Source: an uncultured Clostridia bacterium
Lineage (GTDB): Bacteria > Bacillota > Clostridia > Oscillospirales > Acutalibacteraceae
Length of the DNA: 64,000 nt
Direction of reading: 5' to 3'
NCBI GenBank assembly: GCA_946183365.1
Contig: CAMHAH010000006.1
Location: 79,782 to 143,781 of the forward strand
The position numbers and the translations under genes were made by a program. Below the pieces are notes generated by a model that was not told the DNA's origin, did not search any database, and saw nothing but the letters and a program-made list of their open reading frames with translations. Positions 53,088 to 61,337 of the stretch are shown piece by piece; within the stretch, counting starts at the first letter, position 1, and each line of letters opens with the position of its first letter.

Positions 53088-54278
53088 ATGTCAGATACCT
53101 TCAAAAAAGATTCCTATGGCTTCCATACCCGAGCGGTGCACACCGGTAACGCCGTTGACAAAGAAACCGGCGCGGTCAAGCGACCGATCACGATGGCAAA
53201 CTCTTATGAACTGCCGTATGACCCGACGAATATGAACTGGTCATCGGCAGAGGGAAATCTATACACCCGCAACGGCGGTGCAAATCAGAAGTACTTACAG
53301 GAAAGGCTCGCTTCCCTCGAGGGCGGCGAGGATTGTATCGTGCTTGCTTCAGGCGTAGCGGCATTATCGGGACTGTTCTTCTCGCTGCTGAAAGCAGGCG
53401 ATCATGTTGTCTTTTCCAGTGTGACCTATATCGCTGTTTATCGTTTACTCAATGAATTGTTCAACGAAAAGTTCGGAGTTGAGACAACCATCGTCGATAC
53501 GACGGACTTGGACGCGGTCAAAGCTGCAATCCGCCCGAATACGAAGCTGATTCACATTGAGACGCCTGGAAATCCTACTATATCCGTTACGGATATTAGT
53601 GCTCTTGCGGCTATCGCTCACAAAAACGACGCTCTGCTGTCGGTGGATAATACCTTTGCTTCTCCATATAATCAGCGTCCGATCGAGCTTGGCGCAGACT
53701 TCAGTGTTGAAAGCCTGACGAAGTACATCAACGGTCACGGTGATGCAATGGGCGGTGCGATCATCGGTAAAAAGGAATATCTTGATATCATCCGCGCACA
53801 GGCACAGGTAAATCTCGGCGGTACGATCAGCCCGTTCAACGCGTGGCTGATCATGCGCGGCACAGTGACCTTACCTCTGCGGATGAAGCAGCATAATGAA
53901 AACGCATTGAAAATAGCTAAATGGCTGGAGGAACGGCCCGGCGTCAGCTTTGTATCCTATCCGGGACTTGAGAGCCATCCGCAGCACGAGATTGCCCTCA
54001 GACAGATGGCTCCCGGTTTCGGCGGTGTGCTGTCCTTCGGACTGAAGGCTGATCACGATACACATAATCAATTTGTCAGTCAGCTGCGCGTCATCACCAA
54101 CGCCGTATCGCTCGGACACGACGCGAGCCTGATCGTTTTCTTAGGCGAGAACGATGAGCGTCAGTACCTCTATCCCGAGCAGTTTCACAACGGCTTCTTC
54201 CGTTTCAGCGTAGGAATCGAAGATGCCGACGATCTGATCGAAGATCTGCGTCAGGCTTTAGATAAAGTTGGGTTGTAA
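53088..54278 (+). CDS. Cys/Met metabolism PLP enzyme (gamma-lyase/gamma-synthase family)
   Basis: A 396-residue fold-type I PLP enzyme. The PLP lysine is K212 in 'SVESLTKYINGHGDAMGG'; D187 in 'LSVDNTFASPYNQRP' binds the pyridine N; 'YTRNGGANQKYLQERLASLEGG' is the family N-terminal text. Members split cystathionine or methionine, or synthesise homocysteine; the exact reaction cannot be fixed by eye. Last gene of operon 1, behind an AGAGGTG SD. It uses PLP from nearby PdxST. Confidence 0.85.
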   Translation: MSDTFKKDSYGFHTRAVHTGNAVDKETGAVKRPITMANSYELPYDPTNMNWSSAEGNLYTRNGGANQKYLQERLASLEGGEDCIVLASGVAALSGLFFSLLKAGDHVVFSSVTYIAVYRLLNELFNEKFGVETTIVDTTDLDAVKAAIRPNTKLIHIETPGNPTISVTDISALAAIAHKNDALLSVDNTFASPYNQRPIELGADFSVESLTKYINGHGDAMGGAIIGKKEYLDIIRAQAQVNLGGTISPFNAWLIMRGTVTLPLRMKQHNENALKIAKWLEERPGVSFVSYPGLESHPQHEIALRQMAPGFGGVLSFGLKADHDTHNQFVSQLRVITNAVSLGHDASLIVFLGENDERQYLYPEQFHNGFFRFSVGIEDADDLIEDLRQALDKVGL

Positions 54279-54345
54279 TTCGTACGAAGTTGCAGAAATT
54301 ACTTGTTAAATATTTAGACAGAATGACAAAAGTATAATTAACCTA

Positions 54346-54374
54346 TTGACAAAGTAGGTAGGTAGGTTTATAAT
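54346..54374 (+). promoter_or_regulatory. Promoter/operator of sulfur operon 2
   Basis: TTGACA 54346-54351, TATAAT 54369-54374, 17-bp spacer. It is nearly identical over about 43 bp to the operon 1 promoter, including the ACCTA/TAGGT repeats. Confidence 0.8.
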
Positions 54375-54406
54375 ACGCTTGCAATCAAACGAAAGGAGAT
54401 ACAACC

Positions 54407-54502
54407 ATGACTACAATACTTCTCACCTGTACTATGACGATGATGTGGATGTGCGGTATGATGTATCGTGCTATGGTTCGTTATGCTCTGAAACAGTGTT
54501 GA
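54407..54502 (+). CDS. Met/Cys-rich leader peptide 2
   Basis: A 31-residue ORF, ATG 54407 to TGA 54500-54502, behind AAAGGAG. It has eight Met (1, 10, 12, 13, 15, 18, 19, 23), three Cys (8, 16, 31) and one Trp (14). Residues 12-19 read MMWMCGMM. It shares 'VRYALK.C' at the end with leader 1 but is shifted toward Met, matching the MetQNI genes downstream. The R25-L28 codons are the antiterminator strand. Confidence 0.8.
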   Translation: MTTILLTCTMTMMWMCGMMYRAMVRYALKQC

Positions 54503-54548
54503 TTTCTGTCAGCTTAAGGGGAGCGTAACGCGCTCCCCTTAATTTTTT
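54480..54548 (+). promoter_or_regulatory. Transcription attenuator of sulfur operon 2
   Basis: Terminator: perfect 10-bp arms AAGGGGAGCG (54516-54525) and CGCTCCCCTT (54531-54540), loop TAACG, then AATTTTTT. Antiterminator: GTTATGCTCT (54480-54489) pairs with GGAGCGTAAC (54520-54529) over 10 bp with two G-U pairs. Confidence 0.75.
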
Positions 54549-54565
54549 CCACTAAGGAGATTTGT

Positions 54566-54625
54566 ATGAATACCACAAGATTTCTGATATCCTCCAACCT
54601 TTACAGTAAACGAATGTGGCTGTGA
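54566..54625 (+). CDS. 19-residue ORF upstream of metQ
   Basis: ATG 54566 behind AAGGAG reads 19 codons ending RMWL, then TGA. Its last bases AATGTGGCTGTGA (54613-54625) are complementary to TCACAGTCACATT (54676-54688) with one mismatch, just upstream of the metQ SD. It may be a second translated leader or a decayed gene start; its role is unknown. Confidence 0.4.
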   Translation: MNTTRFLISSNLYSKRMWL

Positions 54626-54710
54626 TCTGAACAACAATAATGGAAGCCTTTATAAATACATTTACATCATTCATTTCACAGTCACATTTAAACTATAAGG
54701 AGAAATCATT

Positions 54711-55607
54711 ATGAAAAAACTTTTATCCGCTTTACTGATCGCCACACTCGCACTCACATCCGTCGTCGCTCTGACCGCTTGCTCAAACAGCGCGAACAGC
54801 GCCGGAGATAACGCTACCGAAGCACCTGCAAACGCATCCTCTGTCACCATTGCCATCCCGAACGATACCACCAACGAAGCCCGCGCTCTTCTTCTCTTAC
54901 AGGAGCTCGGCTACATTAAGCTAAAGGCTGACGCAGGTATCACAGCGACCCCCAGAGATATCGAAGAAAACCCGAAGAACATCGAGTTTGCTGAGATTGA
55001 GGCGGCTCAGCTGCCGTCCGCTCTGAAGGACTATGACTATGCCGTCATCAACTCCAACTACGCGATCGACGCAGGACTGAATCCCGTCAAGGATTCGCTG
55101 GGTATCGAAGGCTCCGCGTCTGCTTACGTCAACATCATCGCTGTCAAGGCAGGCAATGAGAACGAGCCTAAGATCAAGGCGCTGGTCGCCGCAACTGAGT
55201 CCAAGAAGGTCGTCGATTATATCAACGAGAACTACGACGGCGCAGTTGTACCGGTCGTTGAGAATCCCACCGACGGCTATGATTCTTCTATCAATTACGA
55301 CGTATTAAAGGGTGAGAGCATCACGATCGCCGCATCTCCCACGCCTCACGCCGAGATCCTTGCGATCGTCAAAGACATCCTCGCTGAGAAGGATATCACC
55401 CTTAAGATCACCGAGTTCACCGACTATGTACAGCCCAACCTCGTCGTCGATAACGGCGAACTTGACGCGAACTACTTCCAGCACGTTCCGTATTTAGACG
55501 ACTTCAATTCCGAGAACGGTACAGCTCTGGTATCCGTCGCGGGCATCCATGTCGAGCCGATAGGTCTTTACGGCGGCAAGCAGAGCAGCCTTGACGCTCT
55601 GAAATAA
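54711..55607 (+). CDS. metQ: MetQ methionine-binding lipoprotein
   Basis: A 298-residue NlpA/MetQ lipoprotein. Lipobox 'VVALTAC' near residue 22. The mature domain has 'LQELGYIKLKADAGITATPRDIEENPKNIEF', 'AVINSNYAIDAGLNP' and, toward the C-terminus, 'YVQPNLVVDNGELDANYFQHVPYL', a MetQ hallmark. That last segment normally lies near the N-terminus (after 'KIGVTPGPHAEI'); here 'SPTPHAEILAIVKDILAEKDI' and it appear after residue 200. The domain order therefore looks circularly permuted. Confidence 0.85.
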   Translation: MKKLLSALLIATLALTSVVALTACSNSANSAGDNATEAPANASSVTIAIPNDTTNEARALLLLQELGYIKLKADAGITATPRDIEENPKNIEFAEIEAAQLPSALKDYDYAVINSNYAIDAGLNPVKDSLGIEGSASAYVNIIAVKAGNENEPKIKALVAATESKKVVDYINENYDGAVVPVVENPTDGYDSSINYDVLKGESITIAASPTPHAEILAIVKDILAEKDITLKITEFTDYVQPNLVVDNGELDANYFQHVPYLDDFNSENGTALVSVAGIHVEPIGLYGGKQSSLDALK

Positions 55608-55620
55608 TTCTGATACGCAT

Positions 55621-55646
55621 ATGCACCGAGCCAGTGCCCGGTGCAT
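55621..55646 (+). promoter_or_regulatory. Intercistronic hairpin between metQ and metN
   Basis: ATGCACCG and CGGTGCAT arms around a 10-nt loop, without a long T run. Such stems often protect the binding-protein mRNA or cause partial termination, raising MetQ over MetNI. Confidence 0.55.
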
Positions 55647-55671
55647 ACTGTCTGTTTAAAGGAATGATCCT

Positions 55672-56664
55672 ATGATAGAACTGAAAAATATATCCAAGAC
55701 CTTTCGGACGTCTGACAGCACCGTCGAAGCGCTGAAAAACGTCAGTATCACTGTAAACGACGGCGATATCTTCGGCATCATCGGTATGTCCGGCGCGGGA
55801 AAATCGACCCTTGTGCGATGTATCAATATGCTCGAACGCCCCGACGAAGGCGCGGTGCTGATCGACGGTGTGGACGTAGGCAGTCTGAAAAGCAAAGACC
55901 TGCGCAATACCCGCCGCGAGGTAACGATGATCTTTCAGGGCTTCAATTTGCTGATGCAGAGAAGCTGTCTGAATAACGTTATGTTCCCGCTGGAACTGGC
56001 AGGTGTGAAAAAGGCGGATGCTAAAAAGCGCGCATTGGAACTGCTGGAGACCGTCGGTCTGCCCGATAAGGCGAACGCCTATCCCGCACAGCTCTCGGGC
56101 GGTCAGCAGCAGCGCATCGCGATCGCGAGAGCACTTGCCACCGACCCGAAGGTACTGCTGTGTGATGAAGCGACCTCTGCGCTTGACCCAAAGACCTCAC
56201 ACGCTATCCTCAGCCTGATTCGTGAGATCAATGAAAAGCTCGGTATCACCGTCATCATCATTACCCACCAGATGAGCGTTATCGAGGAGGTCTGCAATAA
56301 TGTCGCGATTCTCGACCACGGTGAGGTAGCCGAACAGGGACGTGTTGTCGATATTTTTACCCACCCTAAGAGTCAGGCGGCAAAGCGGCTCGTCTTCCCC
56401 GAGGGTGAGCAAGAGATCCTTGTCGAGAACTCCGCCTACCGTCTGCGCGTGATCTTCGGCGGTGCGAAGGCGGCAGGCACCCCCCTTATTGCCCGGCTCG
56501 CTAAGGAAAAAGGTATCGAGGCGAATATCCTCGGCGCATCGACAAAAGCTGTCGGCGACAAGGCATACGGCAATATGCTGCTGTCTTTTGCGGATGAAAA
56601 CAGCAAGGATCTTGCGATTGCATTTTTGAAAAGTATCGAAGATATCTCGGTAGAGGAGGTGTGA
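55672..56664 (+). CDS. metN: MetN methionine importer ATPase
   Basis: A 330-residue ATPase: Walker A 'GMSGAGKST', 'TMIFQGFNLLMQRSCLNNV', signature 'LSGGQQQR', Walker B 'VLLCDEATSALDP', H-loop 'ITHQM'. The C-terminal NIL/ACT-like domain (about 255-330) binds methionine for transinhibition in this family. It overlaps metI by 4 nt. Confidence 0.92.
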   Translation: MIELKNISKTFRTSDSTVEALKNVSITVNDGDIFGIIGMSGAGKSTLVRCINMLERPDEGAVLIDGVDVGSLKSKDLRNTRREVTMIFQGFNLLMQRSCLNNVMFPLELAGVKKADAKKRALELLETVGLPDKANAYPAQLSGGQQQRIAIARALATDPKVLLCDEATSALDPKTSHAILSLIREINEKLGITVIIITHQMSVIEEVCNNVAILDHGEVAEQGRVVDIFTHPKSQAAKRLVFPEGEQEILVENSAYRLRVIFGGAKAAGTPLIARLAKEKGIEANILGASTKAVGDKAYGNMLLSFADENSKDLAIAFLKSIEDISVEEV

Positions 56665-57371
56665 GTATGGCTGAATTTTTTGCATCCAAAGACTGGCTGG
56701 AAGCGGTCGATATCGTCAAGACCGAGGTGCCGCTCGCCATATGGGAAACCTTGTATGTCACGCTGATATCCACCCTGATTGCGCTCATGATCGGTCTGCC
56801 GTTGGGCGTACTGCTTGCAGTCGGCGACAAGGATGGTATCATTCCCTTGCCCGCGCCGCTCAGGCATTTTCTGAATATCCTGATCAACCTGCTCCGTTCG
56901 GTACCGTTTCTGATCCTGATCGTCGTAGTCGCGCCGTTAACAAGGCTGATTATCGGCAAGGCGTTTGGTACGGCTGCGTCCATCGTACCGTTGGTTATCG
57001 CGGCGTTTCCGTTTATCGCGCGTCTGGTCGAGAGTTCTGTCCGCGAGGTCAACCCGAATATCATCGAGATGGCGCAGAGCACCGGCGCGTCGCCCTTCCA
57101 GATCATCACCAAAGTGCTAATCCCCGAGAGCGTCCCGAGCCTGATTTCGAACATCACCATCGCCCTGACAACCATCCTCGGCTATACCGCTATGAGCGGC
57201 GCGATCGGCGGCGGAGGTCTGGGCAAGCTTGCTATCAACTACGGCTACTACCGTTACAAATACCTCGTGATGATCATTACCGTTATCCTGCTGATCCTGC
57301 TCGTACAGCTGTTCCAGTCGATCGGTACAAAGCTGTCGGTAGTCTCGGATAAACGATTAAAGAAAAAATGA
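56661..57371 (+). CDS. metI: MetI methionine importer permease
   Basis: A 236-residue permease with about five membrane segments: 'ETLYVTLISTLIALMIGLPLG', 'NLLRSVPFLILIVVVAPLTRLIIG' and the loop 'IEMAQSTGASPFQIITKVLIPES'. It ends 12 bp before ridA. Confidence 0.92.
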   Translation: MSMAEFFASKDWLEAVDIVKTEVPLAIWETLYVTLISTLIALMIGLPLGVLLAVGDKDGIIPLPAPLRHFLNILINLLRSVPFLILIVVVAPLTRLIIGKAFGTAASIVPLVIAAFPFIARLVESSVREVNPNIIEMAQSTGASPFQIITKVLIPESVPSLISNITIALTTILGYTAMSGAIGGGGLGKLAINYGYYRYKYLVMIITVILLILLVQLFQSIGTKLSVVSDKRLKKK

Positions 57372-57383
57372 AAGGAATTTGAA

Positions 57384-57764
57384 ATGAAAATAATCGAAAC
57401 AAAAAACGCTCCTGCTGCAATCGGTCCTTACTCTCAGGCTGTTGTCTTCGGCGGTCTGATCTACACCTCCGGTCAAATTCCCATTGATCCTGCAACAGGC
57501 AGGATAGAAACCGATACGATAAAAGGTCAGACCGAGCAAATCATCAAGAATCTGTCGGCGATATTAACTGAGGTGGGCAGCAGCCTTGACAGCGTGATCA
57601 AAACGACCTGCTATTTGAAGGATATCAGGGACTTCGGCGTATTCAACGAGGTCTACGGCAAGCATTTCACCTCAAAACCCTCACGCAGTTGTGTAAAGGT
57701 ATCGAACCTGCCAAAGGGCGCGCTCGCGGAGATTGAGGTCATCGCCGAGGTGGAAAAGAGATGA
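57384..57764 (+). CDS. ridA: RidA enamine/imine deaminase
   Basis: A 126-residue YjgF/RidA protein: 'APAAIGPYSQAVVFGGLIYTSGQIP' and 'RSCVKVSNLPKGALAEIEVIA' with the catalytic Arg. It hydrolyses reactive 2-aminoacrylate released by PLP lyases, which fits its place in an operon with a PatB-type C-S lyase. Confidence 0.93.
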   Translation: MKIIETKNAPAAIGPYSQAVVFGGLIYTSGQIPIDPATGRIETDTIKGQTEQIIKNLSAILTEVGSSLDSVIKTTCYLKDIRDFGVFNEVYGKHFTSKPSRSCVKVSNLPKGALAEIEVIAEVEKR

Positions 57765-57768
57765 GGTT

Positions 57769-58002
57769 ATGAAAGCACTGTCGATACAAGAATACATTGA
57801 TTTGAGGGATGAAAGCCGGGAGCACTTCGGTGTGACGCTGCATCTGCACGATCACTGCACATCGCAGTATCTTTCTTCGGACGGGCAACCGTTTGATGAC
57901 CGCTACAGCGCCTATCTGCTTGATTATTTTGACAGCAAAAAACTCAGCGCAACGATCTCCAACGACAGAACCGGCGTGTTGATCCTGCCGACAGGATTAT
58001 GA
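57769..58002 (+). CDS. Small conserved-looking protein of unknown function
   Basis: 77 residues, no signal or membrane segment. It has a central 'LHLHDHCTSQYLS' stretch with His/Asp/Cys residues that could bind metal. The layout recalls small clostridial proteins with an 'HLRDACG' core (RDAC-type), but I cannot confirm homology. It lies 4 bp after ridA and overlaps the nitrilase gene start (ATGA), so it is a true operon member. An upstream in-frame ATG at 57733 would overlap ridA. Confidence 0.6.
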   Translation: MKALSIQEYIDLRDESREHFGVTLHLHDHCTSQYLSSDGQPFDDRYSAYLLDYFDSKKLSATISNDRTGVLILPTGL

Positions 58003-58835
58003 TTATGAGACTTGCAATGGCACAAGGCAGCATGAGCTGTTCGCTGTCTGAGAATCTGGAAAAATCTGTTGATGATATGAGGATGGCTGCAAAAAGCGGA
58101 GCAGATATGATCATCTTTCCCGAATTGCAGCTTTCACCCTTCTTTCCGAAATATCGGAACGGCAACGCTGACGAATACCTTCTGACTTTGCAATCCGAGG
58201 AAATCAACAAACTTCGGCAAGCATGTAAGGAACTTCGGTTGTGGGCATCGCCGAATGTCTATTTATCCCTCGACTCAAAGAAATATGATGTATCGCTGAT
58301 GATAAACGACAAGGGAGAGATCGTAGGAATTTCCAAGATGGTACATATCTATCAGGCGGAGCACTTCTATGAAAAAGATTATTACATGCCTTCCGACGAT
58401 GGCTTCAAGGTATATGACACACCCTTTGGAAAAATCGGTATTGTCATCTGTTTTGATCGGCATATTCCCGAGAGTGTCAGGATGTGCGCCGCTCAGGGAG
58501 CTCAGTTAATCATTATCCCAACGGCGAATCTGACAACGGAAAATCAAGAACTATTTGAATGGGAAGTAAGAGTACAGGCATACCAGAATCTGGTCTATAT
58601 CGCTATGTGCAACCGTGTCGGAAAAGAAGACGATCTGATTTTTTGCGGGCGATCTATACTTGCGTCTCCCGACGGAGAGAAAGTGTTTATGGCTGATTAC
58701 AAAGAACAGCTTATTACTTTAGATGTAGATTTGAGAGGGGTTCAAAAAGTCCGCAGTGCCAGACCGTGGATCGAAGAATTCTGCTCAACTATAGTCACGC
58801 AAAACAAAAGGGAGGACGATCATGCCGAAATATGA
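57999..58835 (+). CDS. Carbon-nitrogen hydrolase (nitrilase superfamily)
   Basis: 278 residues. The catalytic triad regions are visible: Glu in 'MIIFPELQLSPFF', Lys in 'ISKMVHIYQ' and Cys in 'GIVICFDRHIPES'. It is close to omega-amidase/N-carbamoyl-amidase types. Next to an aminotransferase-fold enzyme, an omega-amidase role (hydrolysing alpha-keto acid amides after glutamine transamination, as in methionine salvage) is plausible but unproven. It overlaps both neighbours. Confidence 0.82.
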   Translation: MIMRLAMAQGSMSCSLSENLEKSVDDMRMAAKSGADMIIFPELQLSPFFPKYRNGNADEYLLTLQSEEINKLRQACKELRLWASPNVYLSLDSKKYDVSLMINDKGEIVGISKMVHIYQAEHFYEKDYYMPSDDGFKVYDTPFGKIGIVICFDRHIPESVRMCAAQGAQLIIIPTANLTTENQELFEWEVRVQAYQNLVYIAMCNRVGKEDDLIFCGRSILASPDGEKVFMADYKEQLITLDVDLRGVQKVRSARPWIEEFCSTIVTQNKREDDHAEI

Positions 58836-59982
58836 TTTTGATATCCTAAATGACCGCCGTATCCCCGGCGATGTAAAGTATCAGTCAATCAACGGGCTGA
58901 GCGACTTTATTCCGATGTGGGTGGCGGATATGGATTTTAAGACCGCTCCGTGTGTTGAAAACGCGTTCAATCAGGTCGCGAGACACGGCATCTACGGCTA
59001 TCAGAATGTGGATGATGAATATATCGAATCGGTGCGCACATGGTACAGCCGGCGCTTTTCCTGTGAGATACAGAACGAGTGGATATTGCCCTCTCCGGCG
59101 GTGATGTACTCGGCAGCCTGTTCTATCAGGGCGCTGACAAAAGAGGGTGATTCCGTACTGATTTTTGAGCCGGTCTACTATCCTTTTGCTAAGGTCATAA
59201 AGAATAACCGTCGTCGATTGATTATCTCTGAATTGAAACAAACAGAAGGATACTATGAAATCAACTATGAAGATTTTGAGAGCAAAATAAAGGAAAACAA
59301 TGTCAAGGCTATATTGTTCTGCTCCCCGCACAATCCCGTCGGAAGAGTGTGGACGAAAAAGGAACTGAAACACCTCTGTGAAATCTGTCTGCGCCATCAT
59401 GCGTATATCATATCGGACGAGATACACGCTGATCTGGTTTGTCGACCTTGTCGGCATGTTCCGATCGCTTCCTTATCGGATGAAGCCGCTGCCGTCACCG
59501 TGACCTGCTCAGCGCCGACAAAAACCTTTAATCTTGCGTCTGTTCAGGTTTCCAACATGATTATCCCGAATGAGCATATTCGTAAATCGGTGCAAAGAGA
59601 AATGCTCGCAAACTGTCAGTATGGAGTCAACGCATTTGGTATTGCGGCAACAAAAGCGGTATATACTGAAGGTGAAGCGTGGCTTGACGAGTTGCTCTGT
59701 TATCTTGATGAAAGCCGTACGATACTAGCCGAGGCGTTTCCTCAGGACAGCCCGATCAGTGTATTGAAGCCGGAGGGTACCTATCTCGCGTGGCTCGATT
59801 GTCGAGGACTCGGATTATCAGACAACATGCTGTATAATCGTTTTCTGCTGGATGCAGGCGTTCGTCTGCATAAGGGAGTGACCTTCGGTAAAGCAGGCAG
59901 CGGTTATATGCGCCTCAACTTTGCGTGTCCGCACAGCGTGTTGAAAGACGCTGTGGGCAGAATCCAAAAAACATTTTTGTAA
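58822..59982 (+). CDS. patB: MalY/PatB-type PLP-dependent C-S lyase/aminotransferase
   Basis: A 386-residue fold-type I enzyme. 'PMWVADMDFKTAPCVENAF', 'FCSPHNPVGRVWTKKEL', 'ISDEIHADLV' and the PLP lysine in 'SAPTKTFNLASVQ' match MalY/PatB cystathionine beta-lyases. It breaks C-S bonds of cystathionine or cysteine, giving pyruvate, ammonia and a thiol. SD AAGGGAGGA lies inside the nitrilase gene. Confidence 0.88.
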   Translation: MPKYDFDILNDRRIPGDVKYQSINGLSDFIPMWVADMDFKTAPCVENAFNQVARHGIYGYQNVDDEYIESVRTWYSRRFSCEIQNEWILPSPAVMYSAACSIRALTKEGDSVLIFEPVYYPFAKVIKNNRRRLIISELKQTEGYYEINYEDFESKIKENNVKAILFCSPHNPVGRVWTKKELKHLCEICLRHHAYIISDEIHADLVCRPCRHVPIASLSDEAAAVTVTCSAPTKTFNLASVQVSNMIIPNEHIRKSVQREMLANCQYGVNAFGIAATKAVYTEGEAWLDELLCYLDESRTILAEAFPQDSPISVLKPEGTYLAWLDCRGLGLSDNMLYNRFLLDAGVRLHKGVTFGKAGSGYMRLNFACPHSVLKDAVGRIQKTFL

Positions 59983-59993
59983 CAGGTATCGTT

Positions 59994-60764
59994 ATGTTGA
60001 ATCAGTTTTCAAGAATCCAACTCGTTTTCGGAGAAGAAGCAATGAAAAAGCTCTCGTCATCCCGTGTAGCCATCTTTGGCGTCGGCGGAGTCGGAGGATA
60101 CACTGCAGAAGCGCTCGTACGTTCAGGTATCGGTGCACTCGATCTGATCGATGATGACAGAATCTGCCTGACGAATATCAACCGCCAGATATTCGCGACC
60201 CGAAGTACCGTCGGACAGTATAAGGTCGACGTTGCCAGGGCACGGATTCTCGATGTTAACCCCGACTGTCAGGTGCGCATTTATAAAACCTTCTATATGC
60301 CGGACACGAAGGATGAATTTGACTTTACGCAGTACGACTATATCGTTGACGCGATCGACACCGTCAAGGGTAAGCTCGAGCTGGTACAGAACGCACAGGA
60401 GGCGGGAACGCCGATCATCAGCTCGATGGGAGCCGGCAACAAGGTAGAGCCTACTCTGTTTGAGGTCGCGGACTTGTTCGATACTTCGGTATGTCCGCTG
60501 GCGAGAGTCATGCGGTACGAATGCCGCCGACGCGGGATCAAGAGGCTGAAGGTGGTCTATTCCAAAGAAAAGCCGATCCTACCGCTGGAGGATATGTCCA
60601 TCAGCTGCAGACTCCACTGTATCTGTCCGCCCGGCACCGCCAGAAAGTGTACCCAGCGCAGAGATATTCCCGGCTCGGTCGCCTTTGTACCGTCTGTGGT
60701 CGGGCTGATCATCGCCGGCGAGGTCATCAAGGATCTGTGCAGCTTTGACAGGGAAAACAGATAA
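59994..60764 (+). CDS. ThiF/TcdA-family E1-like protein
   Basis: About 256 residues: ATP-binding 'VAIFGVGGVGGYTAEALVRSG', 'DDDRICLTNINRQIFA' and 'DYIVDAIDTVKGKLEL'. It matches TcdA (tRNA t6A dehydratase, cyclic t6A) subfamily better than ThiF; the usual C-terminal Cys-rich end is replaced by 'CRLHCICPPGTARKC'. The start taken is ATG 59994, just after the patB stop; the open frame extends 23 codons into patB. A sulfur-transfer partner function is possible from context. Confidence 0.8.
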   Translation: MLNQFSRIQLVFGEEAMKKLSSSRVAIFGVGGVGGYTAEALVRSGIGALDLIDDDRICLTNINRQIFATRSTVGQYKVDVARARILDVNPDCQVRIYKTFYMPDTKDEFDFTQYDYIVDAIDTVKGKLELVQNAQEAGTPIISSMGAGNKVEPTLFEVADLFDTSVCPLARVMRYECRRRGIKRLKVVYSKEKPILPLEDMSISCRLHCICPPGTARKCTQRRDIPGSVAFVPSVVGLIIAGEVIKDLCSFDRENR

Positions 60765-60784
60765 CTACAATAAGGAGATCATAT

Positions 60785-61303
60785 ATGAAAAAACATAAGG
60801 GAATTACCGTAGACGGTAAAAGGTGGATACCGACGATACAGGATTGGTCATGGATCATCACGATCGTATGGATGACGGCAGCTAATTTTTATTCTCCGTT
60901 TGGGCTGTTCGGTTTTGTTTGTATGTTCTCTCCGGTGCTTATTGCGCTGTCCGGCAGAGGAAAAATGCACTGCGCCCGCATCTGTCCGCGCGGTTCGCTG
61001 ATCGGAAAGATCGGAAGCGTCGTCAACCTTGGCTTGCCGCGTCCGAAGCTGTATGAGAAGCCCTGGTTTCGTCCGTTGCTGTGGTCGGGGATGATGGGCG
61101 GATTTGCCGTCATGCTGATTTTGGTGATTCCGCAGGGTGCATTTGCGTTAGGGCGCGCGGTATTGATCTTTATGGAGGTTGCGACTGTACTCGCTATCCT
61201 CAACGGCGTCCTGTTCACGCCGCGCCAGTGGTGTACCATCTGCCCGATGGGTTTCACCTCGGGAAATCTCAGAGATATGAGGAAAAAGCTGTCAAAAACC
61301 TAA
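60785..61303 (+). CDS. 4Fe-4S membrane protein (NapH-like)
   Basis: 172 residues with about four hydrophobic segments and two cysteine motifs, 'HCARICPRGS' (about 60) and 'WCTICPMGF' (about 148), of the CxxxCP kind found in NapH/CcoG-like electron carriers. Each motif alone offers too few Cys for a full cluster, so they may share one. SD AAGGAG. Last gene of operon 2. Its link to sulfur metabolism is only positional. Confidence 0.72.
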   Translation: MKKHKGITVDGKRWIPTIQDWSWIITIVWMTAANFYSPFGLFGFVCMFSPVLIALSGRGKMHCARICPRGSLIGKIGSVVNLGLPRPKLYEKPWFRPLLWSGMMGGFAVMLILVIPQGAFALGRAVLIFMEVATVLAILNGVLFTPRQWCTICPMGFTSGNLRDMRKKLSKT

Positions 61304-61337
61304 GTAACTCTGATCAATCGATGGTTTGTCAAAAGAA

